This document shows positions 30,661-39,472 of a stretch of 64,000 bases of DNA, piece by piece (position 1 is the stretch's first letter; every line of letters starts with the position of its first letter). The notes under the pieces are model-generated. The model was given only the letters and a program-made list of their open reading frames with translations, had not been told where the DNA came from and did no database searches. The stretch spans positions 1,240,001-1,304,000 of the forward strand of contig CAVXHJ010000010.1 in NCBI GenBank assembly GCA_963761435.1, given 5' to 3'. A program made the translations under genes and the position numbers. The stretch is from Roseiarcus sp963761435. GTDB taxonomy: Bacteria; Pseudomonadota; Alphaproteobacteria; Rhizobiales; Beijerinckiaceae.

Positions 30661-32433
30661 TCAGCCGTCGTCAGCGGCGTTGACGCCGGAATCGGCGTAG
30701 CCGACCTCATCGTCGGCTTCACGCGCCGGCGGGAGCGGCGCGACCTCGGGGCGCCGGACATCGACGATGCGGGCGCCCTTGAACCGGTCGAGAACCTTGC
30801 GCACCAGCGGATGCGAGGCCGCTCCGCTCGCTCGCTCGGCCTCGCGCGCCTGCTGGGCTTCGCGCAGCGTCGGCGCGGTCGATCCCGCCACCAGGGCGAC
30901 CATCCAGCGTTCGCCGGTCCATTCCTGCAGTCGTCGCGAGAGCGTCTGCGCAAGTCCGGACGGGGCGCCTTCCGCCGGAGTGAAGGCGATGCTGCCCTGT
31001 TCAAAACGCGAAAGGCGCACTTCCCGCTCGAGCGATTCGACGAGCTGGATGTCGCGCTTGGCGCGAGCCAGCGCAACCGCGTCTTCGAAACACGCGAGCC
31101 GCGGGCCCCCGGCCGGCGCCGAAGGGGGCGGCGCGGGCTCGGCCGGAGCCGGGTCCGCGACGGCGAGCCGCATCGACGCCCGCGGACCGCCGCCCGTCGG
31201 CGGGAGAGGCGGCGCATGCCGGGGATCATCGGCCGCTTGGCCGAGCTTGCGAATCGCCTCTTCCGGCGTGGGCAGGTCGGAGGCGTGCGCGAGACGAATG
31301 AGCGCCATGTCGGCCGAGGCGAGCGGGCGGGGCGAATCCCGCACATCATCCACGCCCTTGAGTAGAATTTGCCAGGCCCGCGTCAGGACGCCGAGCGTCA
31401 GCCTGTCGGCGAATTCGCGCCCGCGTTCGCGCTCGATCTCGCTCACCGCGGGATCCTCGGCCGCACTGGGCGCGATCTTGACGCGGGTGACGAAATGGCA
31501 GAACTCGGCAAGCCCGATCAGGATGTCGGCGCTGTCGGCGCCAGCCTGATGGAGAGCGCGCATCCGCTCGAGAGCTCGAGCGATCTCTCCCTTCATGACC
31601 TCTTCAAACAGCGCGATGATATCGCCCCGATCCGAGAGGCCAAGCATGTCGCGAACGGCTCGTGCGGCGACCCCCGCGTGGCCGCCATGCGCGATGCCCT
31701 GGTCGAGCAGCGACAGGGCGTCGCGCACCGAGCCTTCGGCGACGCGGGCGATCAACGCCAGCGCCTCCGGCTCGGCGGCAACGCCCTCCGAGGCGCAGAT
31801 CCTGCTCAGATGCGCGACCATCGGCCCCAATTCGATGCGCCGCAAATCGAACCGGATGCAGCGCGAGCGCATGGTGATCGGCACCTTGTCGATCTCGGTG
31901 GTCGCGAACAGAAACTTCACGTGCTCGGGCGGCTCTTCGAGCGTCTTCAAGAGGCCGTTGAAAGCCGGCTTCGAAAGCATGTGAACTTCATCGACGATAT
32001 AGACCTTGGTGCGCGCCGAAACCGGGCGATAGCGCGCGTTCTCGATGATCTCGCGCACATCGTCGATGCCGGTGTGGGAGGCAGCGTCCATCTCGATCAC
32101 ATCGACATGGCGCGACTCGATGATTGCCTGACAATGGACGCCGAGCTCGGGCATTTCGATGCTTGGCCGGTCGATCTTGCCGGGCAGCGAATAGTTGAAC
32201 GCGCGGGCCAGAATCCGGGCCGTCGTCGTCTTGCCGACGCCGCGCACGCCGGTCAGGATATAGGCTTGGTGGATGCGGCCGGCGGCGAAGGAATTGGCGA
32301 GCGTGCGCACCATCGGCTCCTGGCCGAGGAGATCCTCGAAGCGCATCGGCCGGTATTTTCGCGCCAGCACCCGATAGGGCGCGGCCGTCGCCTGAGCCGA
32401 AGCGTCAGCAAGGGGAAAGAGCGAATCGCTCAA
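30661..32433 (-). CDS. dnaX: DNA polymerase III subunit gamma/tau
   Basis: 590 residues; ATPase of the clamp loader. Residues 20-245 form the AAA+ module with Walker A GVRGVGKTTTAR near residue 61, IVDEVHML (Walker B), sensor FLFATTE and SVRDALSLLDQ (sensor 2 region). Domain III follows, then a Pro/Ala-rich linker (about residues 400-460) and a C-terminal tau-like domain. Only two of the four classic zinc-module cysteines are apparent. It is the first protein gene after the SRP RNA, with ybaB and recR downstream. Confidence 0.95.
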   Translation of the reverse strand: MSDSLFPLADASAQATAAPYRVLARKYRPMRFEDLLGQEPMVRTLANSFAAGRIHQAYILTGVRGVGKTTTARILARAFNYSLPGKIDRPSIEMPELGVHCQAIIESRHVDVIEMDAASHTGIDDVREIIENARYRPVSARTKVYIVDEVHMLSKPAFNGLLKTLEEPPEHVKFLFATTEIDKVPITMRSRCIRFDLRRIELGPMVAHLSRICASEGVAAEPEALALIARVAEGSVRDALSLLDQGIAHGGHAGVAARAVRDMLGLSDRGDIIALFEEVMKGEIARALERMRALHQAGADSADILIGLAEFCHFVTRVKIAPSAAEDPAVSEIERERGREFADRLTLGVLTRAWQILLKGVDDVRDSPRPLASADMALIRLAHASDLPTPEEAIRKLGQAADDPRHAPPLPPTGGGPRASMRLAVADPAPAEPAPPPSAPAGGPRLACFEDAVALARAKRDIQLVESLEREVRLSRFEQGSIAFTPAEGAPSGLAQTLSRRLQEWTGERWMVALVAGSTAPTLREAQQAREAERASGAASHPLVRKVLDRFKGARIVDVRRPEVAPLPPAREADDEVGYADSGVNAADDG

Positions 32434-32552
32434 CGGCCGCCGCTCTCGCCGGGAAAGGGTCGATCTCGGACCATCTCAAGTTTCGTTCGAAGGCCGCCTT
32501 GGGCACGAAGGGAACCCGCTCCGGGCTCACGCCCACGCCAGGTGCGCATGAG

Positions 32553-32650
32553 TGGGAGGTTGGACAAAGACCCGCCCTGTCTCGTTAGGGCTGCTTCCTT
32601 CCGGACCTGACCCGGTTGGCGAGCGGTACGTCCTTCGCCAACCTCCCGGC
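32553..32650 (-). ncRNA. ffs: Signal recognition particle RNA (4.5S, small bacterial type)
   Basis: Minus strand. The universally conserved apical loop GGTCAGGTCCGGAAGGAAGC followed by AGCCCTAACGAG is present. The ends pair GGGAGGTTGG (32647-32638) with CCAACCTCCC (32563-32554), so the ~100-nt hairpin is well defined. It scaffolds Ffh for targeting membrane proteins. ffs just upstream of dnaX is the usual alphaproteobacterial order. Confidence 0.95.
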
Positions 32651-32749
32651 GCCTATGTGGACCATGGCCGAGCCCGGCGCAAGGGCGAGGCGAGCCCCGA
32701 CGCCGCGCAAGCACGGCTATAGCGCTGTTATCCTGCGCAAATGTTGCGC

Positions 32750-33592
32750 TCAAAGTCCCCGCGGCCCGCTCGCCGGTTGAGGGCTGCCGCGCGGAGCGCA
32801 TTGCTCCTCGACCATGACATGCGCGATCCGCGCGGTTGCGTCGTCCGCCGGAAACAGCATCTCGAGCGCAAGTTCGGAGAGCGTCACGTCGTTCGGCGTG
32901 CCGAAAACCGTGACCGTGCCGAGGAAAGACATGACGCCGAATCGGGTGGCGATCCGGAGCGGCGTGGCCAGGCGCTCCGCCGCGCCAAAGCTCTCTGCAG
33001 GTTCGCTTTCAGGCGCCGCCGGGTAGGCCGAGACTTCGGCGAACAGGCCCTGCAGAACCGCGTCGCCGCGAGCGTCGATCTGCTGGCGAAGCACGCTCAA
33101 CATATGGGCGCGCCAGGCCCCATAATTCACGATCCTCGACGCCATACCCGCCGGATGCAGAGTGAGGCGCACGGCGTTGACAGGCGGACGCATGAGATCC
33201 GCCGAACAGCCCTCATAAAGCTGGGGCAGGGCGGAGTTCGACGCGACGATATTCCAGTGCCGGTCGACGGCGAAGGCGGGATAGGGCTTGTGCGCGTTCA
33301 ACACTGCGTCGATTGCGGCTTTCGCCGCGTCCAGCGCCGCGAGCGATCGTTCCTGAAACGCCGGCGCGAAGCCTGCGGCCAGAAACAGAGTGTTTTGGTC
33401 GCGCAGGGGGATTTTGAGACAGTCGGCCAGCCGAACGATCATTTCGCGGCTCGGCTGCGCCCTGCCGGTCTCCAGGCACGAGAGGTGCCGCGTCGAACTT
33501 TCCGCGGAGAATGCGAGATCGGCCTGCGTCATTCGGCGCCGCTCGCGCCAGCGCCGCAACAGCACGCCGAAAGGGAGTTGATGGACTGTCAT
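32750..33592 (-). CDS. XRE-family regulator with MmyB-like ligand-binding domain
   Basis: 280 residues. Residues 1-70 are an XRE helix-turn-helix (LLRRWRERRRMTQADLAF, then STRHLSCLETGRAQPSREM). Residues 100-255 are an MmyB-like PAS-type domain: YPAFAVDRHWNIVASNSA at its start, and the closing VTVFGTPNDVTLSELALEML. Members commonly repress an adjacent divergent gene, in many cases a short-chain dehydrogenase. Here the divergent gene encodes an NTF2-like protein. Twin 15-bp palindromes in the shared region are probable operators. Confidence 0.83.
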   Translation of the reverse strand: MTVHQLPFGVLLRRWRERRRMTQADLAFSAESSTRHLSCLETGRAQPSREMIVRLADCLKIPLRDQNTLFLAAGFAPAFQERSLAALDAAKAAIDAVLNAHKPYPAFAVDRHWNIVASNSALPQLYEGCSADLMRPPVNAVRLTLHPAGMASRIVNYGAWRAHMLSVLRQQIDARGDAVLQGLFAEVSAYPAAPESEPAESFGAAERLATPLRIATRFGVMSFLGTVTVFGTPNDVTLSELALEMLFPADDATARIAHVMVEEQCAPRGSPQPASGPRGL

Positions 33593-33628
33593 ACGCGGAA
33601 CAATAGCGCCGCAAGTTTCGTGAAGCCA

Positions 33629-33643
33629 TGACTTCCGAGGTCA
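33629..33643. promoter_or_regulatory. Operator 1 (near-palindrome)
   Basis: TGACTTCCGAGGTCA, 37 bases upstream of the XRE/MmyB-like regulator start. Same pattern as the second site 43 bp away: TGACYTCC followed by GGTCA. Likely binding site of the adjacent regulator. Confidence 0.45.
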
Positions 33644-33671
33644 AATACAAAACGCCGGCGCCGTCGTTTTT

Positions 33672-33686
33672 TGACCTCCCGGGTCA
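33672..33686. promoter_or_regulatory. Operator 2 (near-palindrome)
   Basis: TGACCTCCCGGGTCA, on the side facing the divergent NTF2-like gene. The 43-bp spacing from operator 1 is about four helical turns, placing both on one face of DNA. The two also form an overall 20-bp inverted repeat (33626-33645 with 33670-33689). Confidence 0.45.
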
Positions 33687-33778
33687 TGGATTCCCGCCGC
33701 GGGCGGCGCAAACTCCAGGCTTACCCGAGAGGTTGGCTGGCCTTTCCGCAACCTTCGAAGCCAGGACTGGAGAGACTG

Positions 33779-34144
33779 ATGCTCGACGCCCAGACGCTTG
33801 CTGACCGCTATGTCGCCGCGTGGAACGAACCGGATGCGACGAGGCGCTTGGAAGCCATCGCCGCGCTATGGGCGCCGGACGCTCGGCGCCATGGGCGCGC
33901 GCCCCAGCCGAGCGGATTTGGCGGCCTCGGAAAACTCATGCTTGGCGCGGCCCAAAATAACGGGAGGCAGGACGGCATTCGTTTTCGCGCCGCCCCGAGC
34001 GCCCGGCGACGCCGCGACGTCGTGACATTCCGTTGGGAGTTGCTCCTGTCCGGCAGCGAGACCGTGCTGGCGAGCGGGCTCGAGTTTCTGATCGTCGACG
34101 AGGAGGGGCGGATTCTCGTTGAACATCCGTTCGTTCCCGCGTAG
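33779..34144 (+). CDS. NTF2-like/SnoaL-like small protein
   Basis: 121 residues from ATG 33779. The opening DAQTLADRYVAAWNE and DATRRLEAIAALWAPDA are those of the nuclear-transport-factor-2/SnoaL-like superfamily (cone-shaped alpha+beta fold), and the last strand FLIVDEEGRILVEHPFVP fits too. Family members are enzymes (isomerases, cyclases) or simple binding proteins; catalytic residues are not clear. Divergent from the XRE regulator and thus its probable target. Confidence 0.6.
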   Translation: MLDAQTLADRYVAAWNEPDATRRLEAIAALWAPDARRHGRAPQPSGFGGLGKLMLGAAQNNGRQDGIRFRAAPSARRRRDVVTFRWELLLSGSETVLASGLEFLIVDEEGRILVEHPFVPA

Positions 34145-34292
34145 CGCGTCAATCCCGCCCACGAGCTTTTCGCAGCCAGCGTGCGGCGAGACGCGGAGGC
34201 CCCCAATCCCGCCGCCGAGGAAGATCGCGTCACGGTAATGCCTCGATTGTCGTCCCAGCTTGTCACGCCCCGAGAGCAGCGAGCATCCGACC

Positions 34293-34712
34293 ATGAACAG
34301 CGAGGCGAAGCGTTACACCGGCGGTTGCCTTTGCGGAGCGCTGCGCTATGAGGCGGTCGGCGAGCCGCTCGGCTCGGGCCATTGCTACTGCGCCGACTGC
34401 CGCAGGGCGTCCGGCTCCGGCTTCGTCCCTTTCATGGGGTTCAAGGCGGACGCGGTTCGCTTCAGCGGCGAAGCGCGCCAGTTCCGATCGAAGGCGGCCA
34501 ACGGCGGCGAGGCGGTTCGCAATCGCTGCGCCAGCTGCATGAGCCTGGTGTTCGGCGGCGAAATCGGCAAGTCGGACGGGTACACGCTCTACGCGGGGTC
34601 TTTGGACGATCCATCGTCCTTCCATCCGACGATCGCGATCTTCGCCGAGGGCCGTCCGGAATGGGCGGTCATCCCGCCCGGCTTCAAGGTCTTCGATCGC
34701 ATGGCGCCCTGA
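34293..34712 (+). CDS. GFA-family zinc protein (glutathione-dependent formaldehyde-activating enzyme-like)
   Basis: 139 residues. The first zinc-ligand motif is GGCLCGALRYEA, the second HCYCADCRRASGSGF, and the third RCASCMSLVFGG, as in the GFA/CENP-V domain. GFA itself condenses formaldehyde with glutathione, but most family members are uncharacterised. ATG at 34293 was chosen over an upstream ATG at 34260 because the domain begins immediately. No formaldehyde-oxidation genes are adjacent. Confidence 0.82.
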   Translation: MNSEAKRYTGGCLCGALRYEAVGEPLGSGHCYCADCRRASGSGFVPFMGFKADAVRFSGEARQFRSKAANGGEAVRNRCASCMSLVFGGEIGKSDGYTLYAGSLDDPSSFHPTIAIFAEGRPEWAVIPPGFKVFDRMAP

Positions 34713-34786
34713 CGCTTCCGGAGTTTCGGGCTCCTCGCCTCCGCCCGCCGTTTCTGTATAGTGGCGGCGACCACCCGGAGTCGCTC

Positions 34787-35029
34787 GTGGCTGCTGTATT
34801 GTCTTACCTTTTCGTCGGGCGCGGACGCTTGCCTGCGCTCGCGGCGTCGCTCGTGCTGCTCACCGCGGCCTGCGGCCGATACGGGCCGCTCGAGCCTCCG
34901 CCCAATCCCAACGCGCCGCCCAAGCCCGCTAGCTCGGATTCGACGAATATGAGCTCCTTGGCCAAGCCGTCGATCCCGCCGATAACGGCGCCGCATCAGC
35001 CCTTTTTCCTCGATTTCCTGCTGAAATAG
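34787..35029 (+). CDS. lptM: Small lipoprotein LptM-like
   Basis: 80 residues from GTG 34787 with GGAG upstream. The signal peptide has a lipobox LTAAC, followed by GRYGPLEPPP, the diagnostic start of LptM (YifL)-type lipoproteins, and a Pro-rich tail. LptM assists maturation of the LPS transporter LptD in enterobacteria. It is placed directly before lysA, as in many Proteobacteria. The frame is open far upstream but the earlier part shadows the GFA gene. Confidence 0.72.
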   Translation: MAAVLSYLFVGRGRLPALAASLVLLTAACGRYGPLEPPPNPNAPPKPASSDSTNMSSLAKPSIPPITAPHQPFFLDFLLK

Positions 35030-35040
35030 CCCATCAACGC

Positions 35041-36312
35041 ATGCCGCCCTTCTCATATCGCAACGGCGCTCTTCATGCCGAGGATGTCGCCTTGGCGACG
35101 ATCGCGGAGGCCGTCGGAACGCCCTTCTATTGCTATTCGAGCGCGGCGATCGAGCAGCGCTTCGAGGCGTTCCGCGACGCATTCGCCGGCCAGAACGCGC
35201 ATATCTTCTATGCAATGAAGGCCAATTCGAATCAGGCGGTGCTGACGACGCTGGCCAGGCTCGGCGCGGGCATGGACGTCGTAAGCGAGGGGGAATTGCG
35301 ACGGGCCCGGGCCGCGGGCGTGCCGGGCGAACGGATCATTTTCTCCGGCGTCGGCAAGACGCTCGCCGAGATGAACCTCGGGCTCGACGAAAACATTTCC
35401 TGCTTCAATGTCGAATCGGAGCCGGAGCTCGAGGCGCTGTCGCTCGCGGCGACCAGCCGCGGCGCCGTCGCGCCGATCGCGATTCGGGTCAATCCCGATG
35501 TCGACGCCCGCACCCACGCCAAGATCGCGACCGGGAAGTCCGAGAACAAGTTCGGCGTGCCGATCTCGCGCGCCCGCGACGTCTACGCCTACGCCGCGAC
35601 CCTCCCGGGCTTGCGCGTGTGCGGCGTCGACATGCATATCGGTTCGCAGATCACCGATCTTGAGCCGTACGACCACGCGTTTGCGCTGCTCGCCGATTTC
35701 GTCCGCGCGCTGAGAGCCGACGGGCACGCAATCGAGCATGTCGATCTCGGCGGCGGCCTGGGCATTCCCTACCGGACCGACAACAATCCGCCGCCCTTCC
35801 CGGAGAATTACGCCGCGATCGTCGCCCGCCACACGGCCGCGCTCGACTGCAAGGTGATGCTGGAGCCCGGGCGAGTCATCGTCGGCAACGCCGGAGTTCT
35901 GGTCGCCTCGGTCATCTATCTGAAAAAGGGCGAAAAGAAGCGGTTCGTCATCGTCGACGCCGCGATGAACGATCTTGTCCGGCCGACGCTCTATGACGCC
36001 CATCACGACATTCTGCCGGTGAACGAGCCGGCGCCGGACGGGGCGCTGATGACGCGAAGCGACGTCGTGGGCCCGGTCTGCGAGAGCGGGGACTATCTGG
36101 CGCTTGACCGCGACCTCCCGGAAGTCGCCGCCGGCGACCTGGTCGCGGTGATGAGCGCCGGGGCTTACGGAGCGGTGCAGGCGGGCACCTACAATTCCCG
36201 CCTCCTGATCCCTGAAGTTCTGGTCAAGGGCTCGCAATTCGCCGTCGTGCGGCCGCGGCCGAGCTACGAGGAATTGATCGCCCTCGACACACTTCCGCCG
36301 TGGTTGCGGTGA
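35041..36312 (+). CDS. lysA: Diaminopimelate decarboxylase
   Basis: 423 residues. Last step of lysine synthesis: PLP-dependent decarboxylation of meso-diaminopimelate. The PLP lysine is K60 in FYAMKANSN, the substrate-binding motif HIGSQITD lies near residue 200, the phosphate loop GGGLGIPY is near residue 238, and the partner cysteine region GPVCESGDYLA is near residue 340. ATG at 35041 lies 11 bases after the lptM stop. It is followed by the TIGR02302 membrane protein gene. Confidence 0.96.
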   Translation: MPPFSYRNGALHAEDVALATIAEAVGTPFYCYSSAAIEQRFEAFRDAFAGQNAHIFYAMKANSNQAVLTTLARLGAGMDVVSEGELRRARAAGVPGERIIFSGVGKTLAEMNLGLDENISCFNVESEPELEALSLAATSRGAVAPIAIRVNPDVDARTHAKIATGKSENKFGVPISRARDVYAYAATLPGLRVCGVDMHIGSQITDLEPYDHAFALLADFVRALRADGHAIEHVDLGGGLGIPYRTDNNPPPFPENYAAIVARHTAALDCKVMLEPGRVIVGNAGVLVASVIYLKKGEKKRFVIVDAAMNDLVRPTLYDAHHDILPVNEPAPDGALMTRSDVVGPVCESGDYLALDRDLPEVAAGDLVAVMSAGAYGAVQAGTYNSRLLIPEVLVKGSQFAVVRPRPSYEELIALDTLPPWLR

Positions 36313-36411
36313 CGGTTAAGCCAAGGGGAATTGCGTCGAGCGGTCAGCCGCGCACAGTAGCCTGGAAACTGCTATAAACTCCATTCGCTAACAACGGATC
36401 ACGGCGTCGCG

Positions 36412-39039
36412 GTGAAGGATTCGAGCCGGCCCTCAATTGAAGCCAAAGACGGCGGACGTCTCGGCGCGCTCGCGGCTTTGGCGCGGCGCGTCCTTGTCGT
36501 CGAGCGGGCGTGGCCGCCGCTTGTGTTCGCGCTCGCGGTCGTCATCCTGTTTCTCGCCGTCTCGTGGCTCGGGGTCTGGCAGTTCGCGCCGCGCGCGTTC
36601 CGCATCGCCGGCGTCATTCTGTTCGCGATCGCCGGGGGAATCGCGCTCCTCCCGCTCGCCCGCATGCGCCGTCCGGCCGCGCGCGACGTCCTGACGCGGC
36701 TCGACCACGATGCGGGAGCGAGCCACCGCGTCGCCACTTCGCTCGCCGACAGCCTCGCCAACGATCACGGAGATCCCGGGACGCAGGTCCTCTGGGAAGC
36801 CCACCGGGCCCGTCTCGAGCGCCAAGTCGCCGCGATCCGGGTCGCCCCGCCCTCCCCGCGCATGGCCGAGCGCGACCCGTACGCGATTCGCTTCGCCGTG
36901 GCGCTGCTCGCTTTCGCGGCGGCGGTCGCGGCCGGACCGGAAACCTATGGCCGCCTCGCCGCCGCCTTCGACTGGCGCAGCGACGAGGCGATCGCGGGCG
37001 CGGCGGCGAGCCGCATCGACGCCTGGATCGACCCGCCGCCCTACGCCGGCCGGCCGCCGGTGGTGATCGACTTCAAGACCGCGGATCCGCAGACGCTCAA
37101 CGTTCCTGAAGATTCGGTCCTCGTCGTGCGCGGCGACCCGAACCTGGTCGAAACCCGCATCGAAGGGGCGATCGGCGCCGCCGAACAGAAAGGCGAACCG
37201 GCGCCCAAAGCCGCCCCATCCGAGCGGCGGTGGACGATCCATGGCGCCGGCAAGGCGACGATCCTGCGCGGCGGCGCTCCCGCAGCCGCCGTCGTGCTCG
37301 CCGTCACGCCGGCCGGCGCGCCGACGATCGCCTCGACCGACGAGCCTCGCGCCAACGTCAGCGGCTCGCTGACGCTCGCCTACCATGTCGAAGATCGCTT
37401 CGGACTCGCCAGCGCCCGGGCGGATTTCGTTCGCCAGCACGAGGGATCAGGCCCAGCGCCGCGCACGCTCGCGCCGCCGCCGCAGGCCGCCCTTCAACTG
37501 CCGCCGACCGCGAACGGCGCCGGTGACGCAAAAACCACCATCGACCTCTCCGAGCATCCGTGGGCGGGCGCGAAAGTGACGATGCGCCTCAGCGCCGTCA
37601 GCATTTCGGGCAAGACCGGCGAGAGCGCGCCGATCGAGTTGACGCTGCCGCAGCGAGCCTTCCACAATCCCCTGGCGCGCGCGCTCGTCGAACAGCGGCG
37701 CGACCTCATTCTCGATCCCGACCATGCGCCGAAGCGCGTTGAGACCGCGCTGACCGGGCTCGCGATCGCGCCGGAATTGTTCGATACGCCGGCCAACGTC
37801 TATCTCGGGTTGAAGCAAGCCAACGCGTCGCTGCACAGCGCCCACAGCGACGCCGACCTCCTCGACGTCGCCGCCATGCTGTGGGCGATGGCGCAGCAGA
37901 TCGAGGACGGGGACGCCTCGCAGGCCCAGCGAGATCTGCGCGCCGCTGAGCAGGCCTTGCGCGAGGCTCTCCAGCGCGGCGCGAGCGACGCCGAAATCCG
38001 CAAGCTCATGGAGCAATTGCGCGAGGCGGCGAGGCGCTTCATGAGCGAGATGGCGCGCAACAGCCAGCCCGACGCCAACGCTGAGGACCAGAAGCTTCAA
38101 TCGCAGGATCTCGACAAGCTCCTCGACCGCATGGAGGACACCGCGCGCAACGGCGCGCGCGAGGACGCCCAAGCCATGCTCGACCAGATGCAGGAGATGT
38201 TCGAGAACATGCGCTCCGCCCGCGACGGCGAGGAAAGCCCGGCCGAACGCGAGATGCGCAAACAGATCGGCGAGCTCGAGAAGCTCCTGCATGATCAGCA
38301 GGCGCTGCGCGACGACACGTTCCGCAGCGATCAGCGCGACCGCGTCCGCAAGGGGGCGAAGAACCGGGCGCAGCCCGGGCAGGACGACCAGCAAGGACAG
38401 CCCGACGAGGACGGTTCGAACGCCCCCGACGAGGGCGACAACGACGCCGACTCCTCGGCGAAGCCCGGCCAGGACGATGCGGACAAGGGCGAACCGCCGC
38501 TGGATCAGCGCCAGCAGGCGCTCCGCGACCGGCTGGCCGAGTTGCAGCAGAAGCTCAAGAGCCTGGGGATGAAGGGCGAGAAGGGCTTCGACGACGCGCA
38601 AGGCGACATGAAGGAGGCCGAGGGCGACCTGTCCGGCGATCAGGGGAAGTCCGGCCAGGAGGGAAAGAGCGGCGCGGGCAAGGGCGGCAAGACCGGCAAG
38701 GGCGCCGCGGTCGACGCGCAAGGCCGGGCGATCGAGGCGCTCCGGGACGGCGCGCAGGGGCTCGAGAAGCAGATGCAGGCCCAAGGCCAGGGCCAGGGCC
38801 GCAATGGCCGCGGCAGTTATGTCGCGCGCGGGAGACGGCCGGGCGAACAGCGCGGCGAAGACCCGCTCGGCCGCGGGGCGGACGGGAACCAGGGCCGCGA
38901 GGACGGGCCGCTCAAGGAGACCGCGGGCGCCGCCGAGCGGGCGCGCCGGGTGATGGAGGAGCTCCGCCGCCGCCTCGCCGATCCCGCCCGCCCGGTCGAC
39001 GAGCGCGACTACCTCGAGCGGCTGATGAAGCGCGACTGA
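36412..39039 (+). CDS. TIGR02302-family (DUF4175) membrane protein
   Basis: 875 residues, GTG start at 36412. Two membrane helices (about residues 37-58 and 65-85) and a third near residue 165 are followed by a large periplasmic part. The segment from about residue 510 to 800 is rich in Q, E, D, G and charged coiled-coil (for example QQALRDRLAELQQKLKSLG) with low-complexity tracts. This family is restricted mainly to Alphaproteobacteria and regularly follows lysA. Function is unknown; cell-envelope involvement is an inference. Confidence 0.85.
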   Translation: MKDSSRPSIEAKDGGRLGALAALARRVLVVERAWPPLVFALAVVILFLAVSWLGVWQFAPRAFRIAGVILFAIAGGIALLPLARMRRPAARDVLTRLDHDAGASHRVATSLADSLANDHGDPGTQVLWEAHRARLERQVAAIRVAPPSPRMAERDPYAIRFAVALLAFAAAVAAGPETYGRLAAAFDWRSDEAIAGAAASRIDAWIDPPPYAGRPPVVIDFKTADPQTLNVPEDSVLVVRGDPNLVETRIEGAIGAAEQKGEPAPKAAPSERRWTIHGAGKATILRGGAPAAAVVLAVTPAGAPTIASTDEPRANVSGSLTLAYHVEDRFGLASARADFVRQHEGSGPAPRTLAPPPQAALQLPPTANGAGDAKTTIDLSEHPWAGAKVTMRLSAVSISGKTGESAPIELTLPQRAFHNPLARALVEQRRDLILDPDHAPKRVETALTGLAIAPELFDTPANVYLGLKQANASLHSAHSDADLLDVAAMLWAMAQQIEDGDASQAQRDLRAAEQALREALQRGASDAEIRKLMEQLREAARRFMSEMARNSQPDANAEDQKLQSQDLDKLLDRMEDTARNGAREDAQAMLDQMQEMFENMRSARDGEESPAEREMRKQIGELEKLLHDQQALRDDTFRSDQRDRVRKGAKNRAQPGQDDQQGQPDEDGSNAPDEGDNDADSSAKPGQDDADKGEPPLDQRQQALRDRLAELQQKLKSLGMKGEKGFDDAQGDMKEAEGDLSGDQGKSGQEGKSGAGKGGKTGKGAAVDAQGRAIEALRDGAQGLEKQMQAQGQGQGRNGRGSYVARGRRPGEQRGEDPLGRGADGNQGREDGPLKETAGAAERARRVMEELRRRLADPARPVDERDYLERLMKRD

Positions 39040-39472
39040 GGGCTCTGACCAGGCGTTTTTAACGCCTCTCGTCCGTTGAAATGGTTCAAAATGCGCGGAA
39101 GCCTTTCAAAGCCCGGGCGGAAAGCTATCCAAATCGCAAGGAAGGGAATCCAAACTTTTTCCTTCCGCGTTTTGAGCCTTTTCAAAGGGTTCCGCTGACC
39201 CTCGGGCGATTCTCCGTCTATGCCTTTTTCCGCCGTCGCCAAGGCTCGGCGGGCCGGGCGGCTCGGACGAGAGCGGCTACGCCCATTCCATAGCAGAGAT
39301 TCTGATTCTCGGAAAGAACTTGTTGGGGAGAATTAAGCATGCGGCTTTTTGCTATTCTCGCGGCGAGCGGCCCCACGTCCCTTGCGGCTGCGCGGGATTG
39401 ATTGCCGCCGCCCGAGGACTAAGCTCCCGGCGCAGAGAACAGAAGGCGCCGCCGCGGCCTTGAAGGATTGGC
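39040..39472. other. 433-bp intergenic region with long hairpin
   Basis: No convincing gene. Imperfect ~26-bp inverted arms 39076-39101 and 39162-39187 (TTCAAAATGCGCGGAAG with its complement) enclose about 60 nt. A shorter hairpin GGCGTT-TTT-AACGCC is at 39052-39066. A 20-codon reading frame at 39340 with a GGGGAG site is too short to support. No B12-box was seen, so a cobalamin riboswitch before the adenosyltransferase is not supported. Confidence 0.5.

Noticed and set aside
37447..38784. Long minus-strand frame opposite the TIGR02302 gene
   Set aside because: High GC and the codon bias of the real gene leave the antisense frame open; no ribosome site and no family.
39340..39402. 20-codon frame with a GGGGAG site before the cobalamin adenosyltransferase gene
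   Set aside because: Too short and without a clear membrane or conserved pattern; could be chance.
39040..39472. Cobalamin riboswitch upstream of the adenosyltransferase
   Set aside because: No B12-box or conserved core sequence was found on the plus strand.
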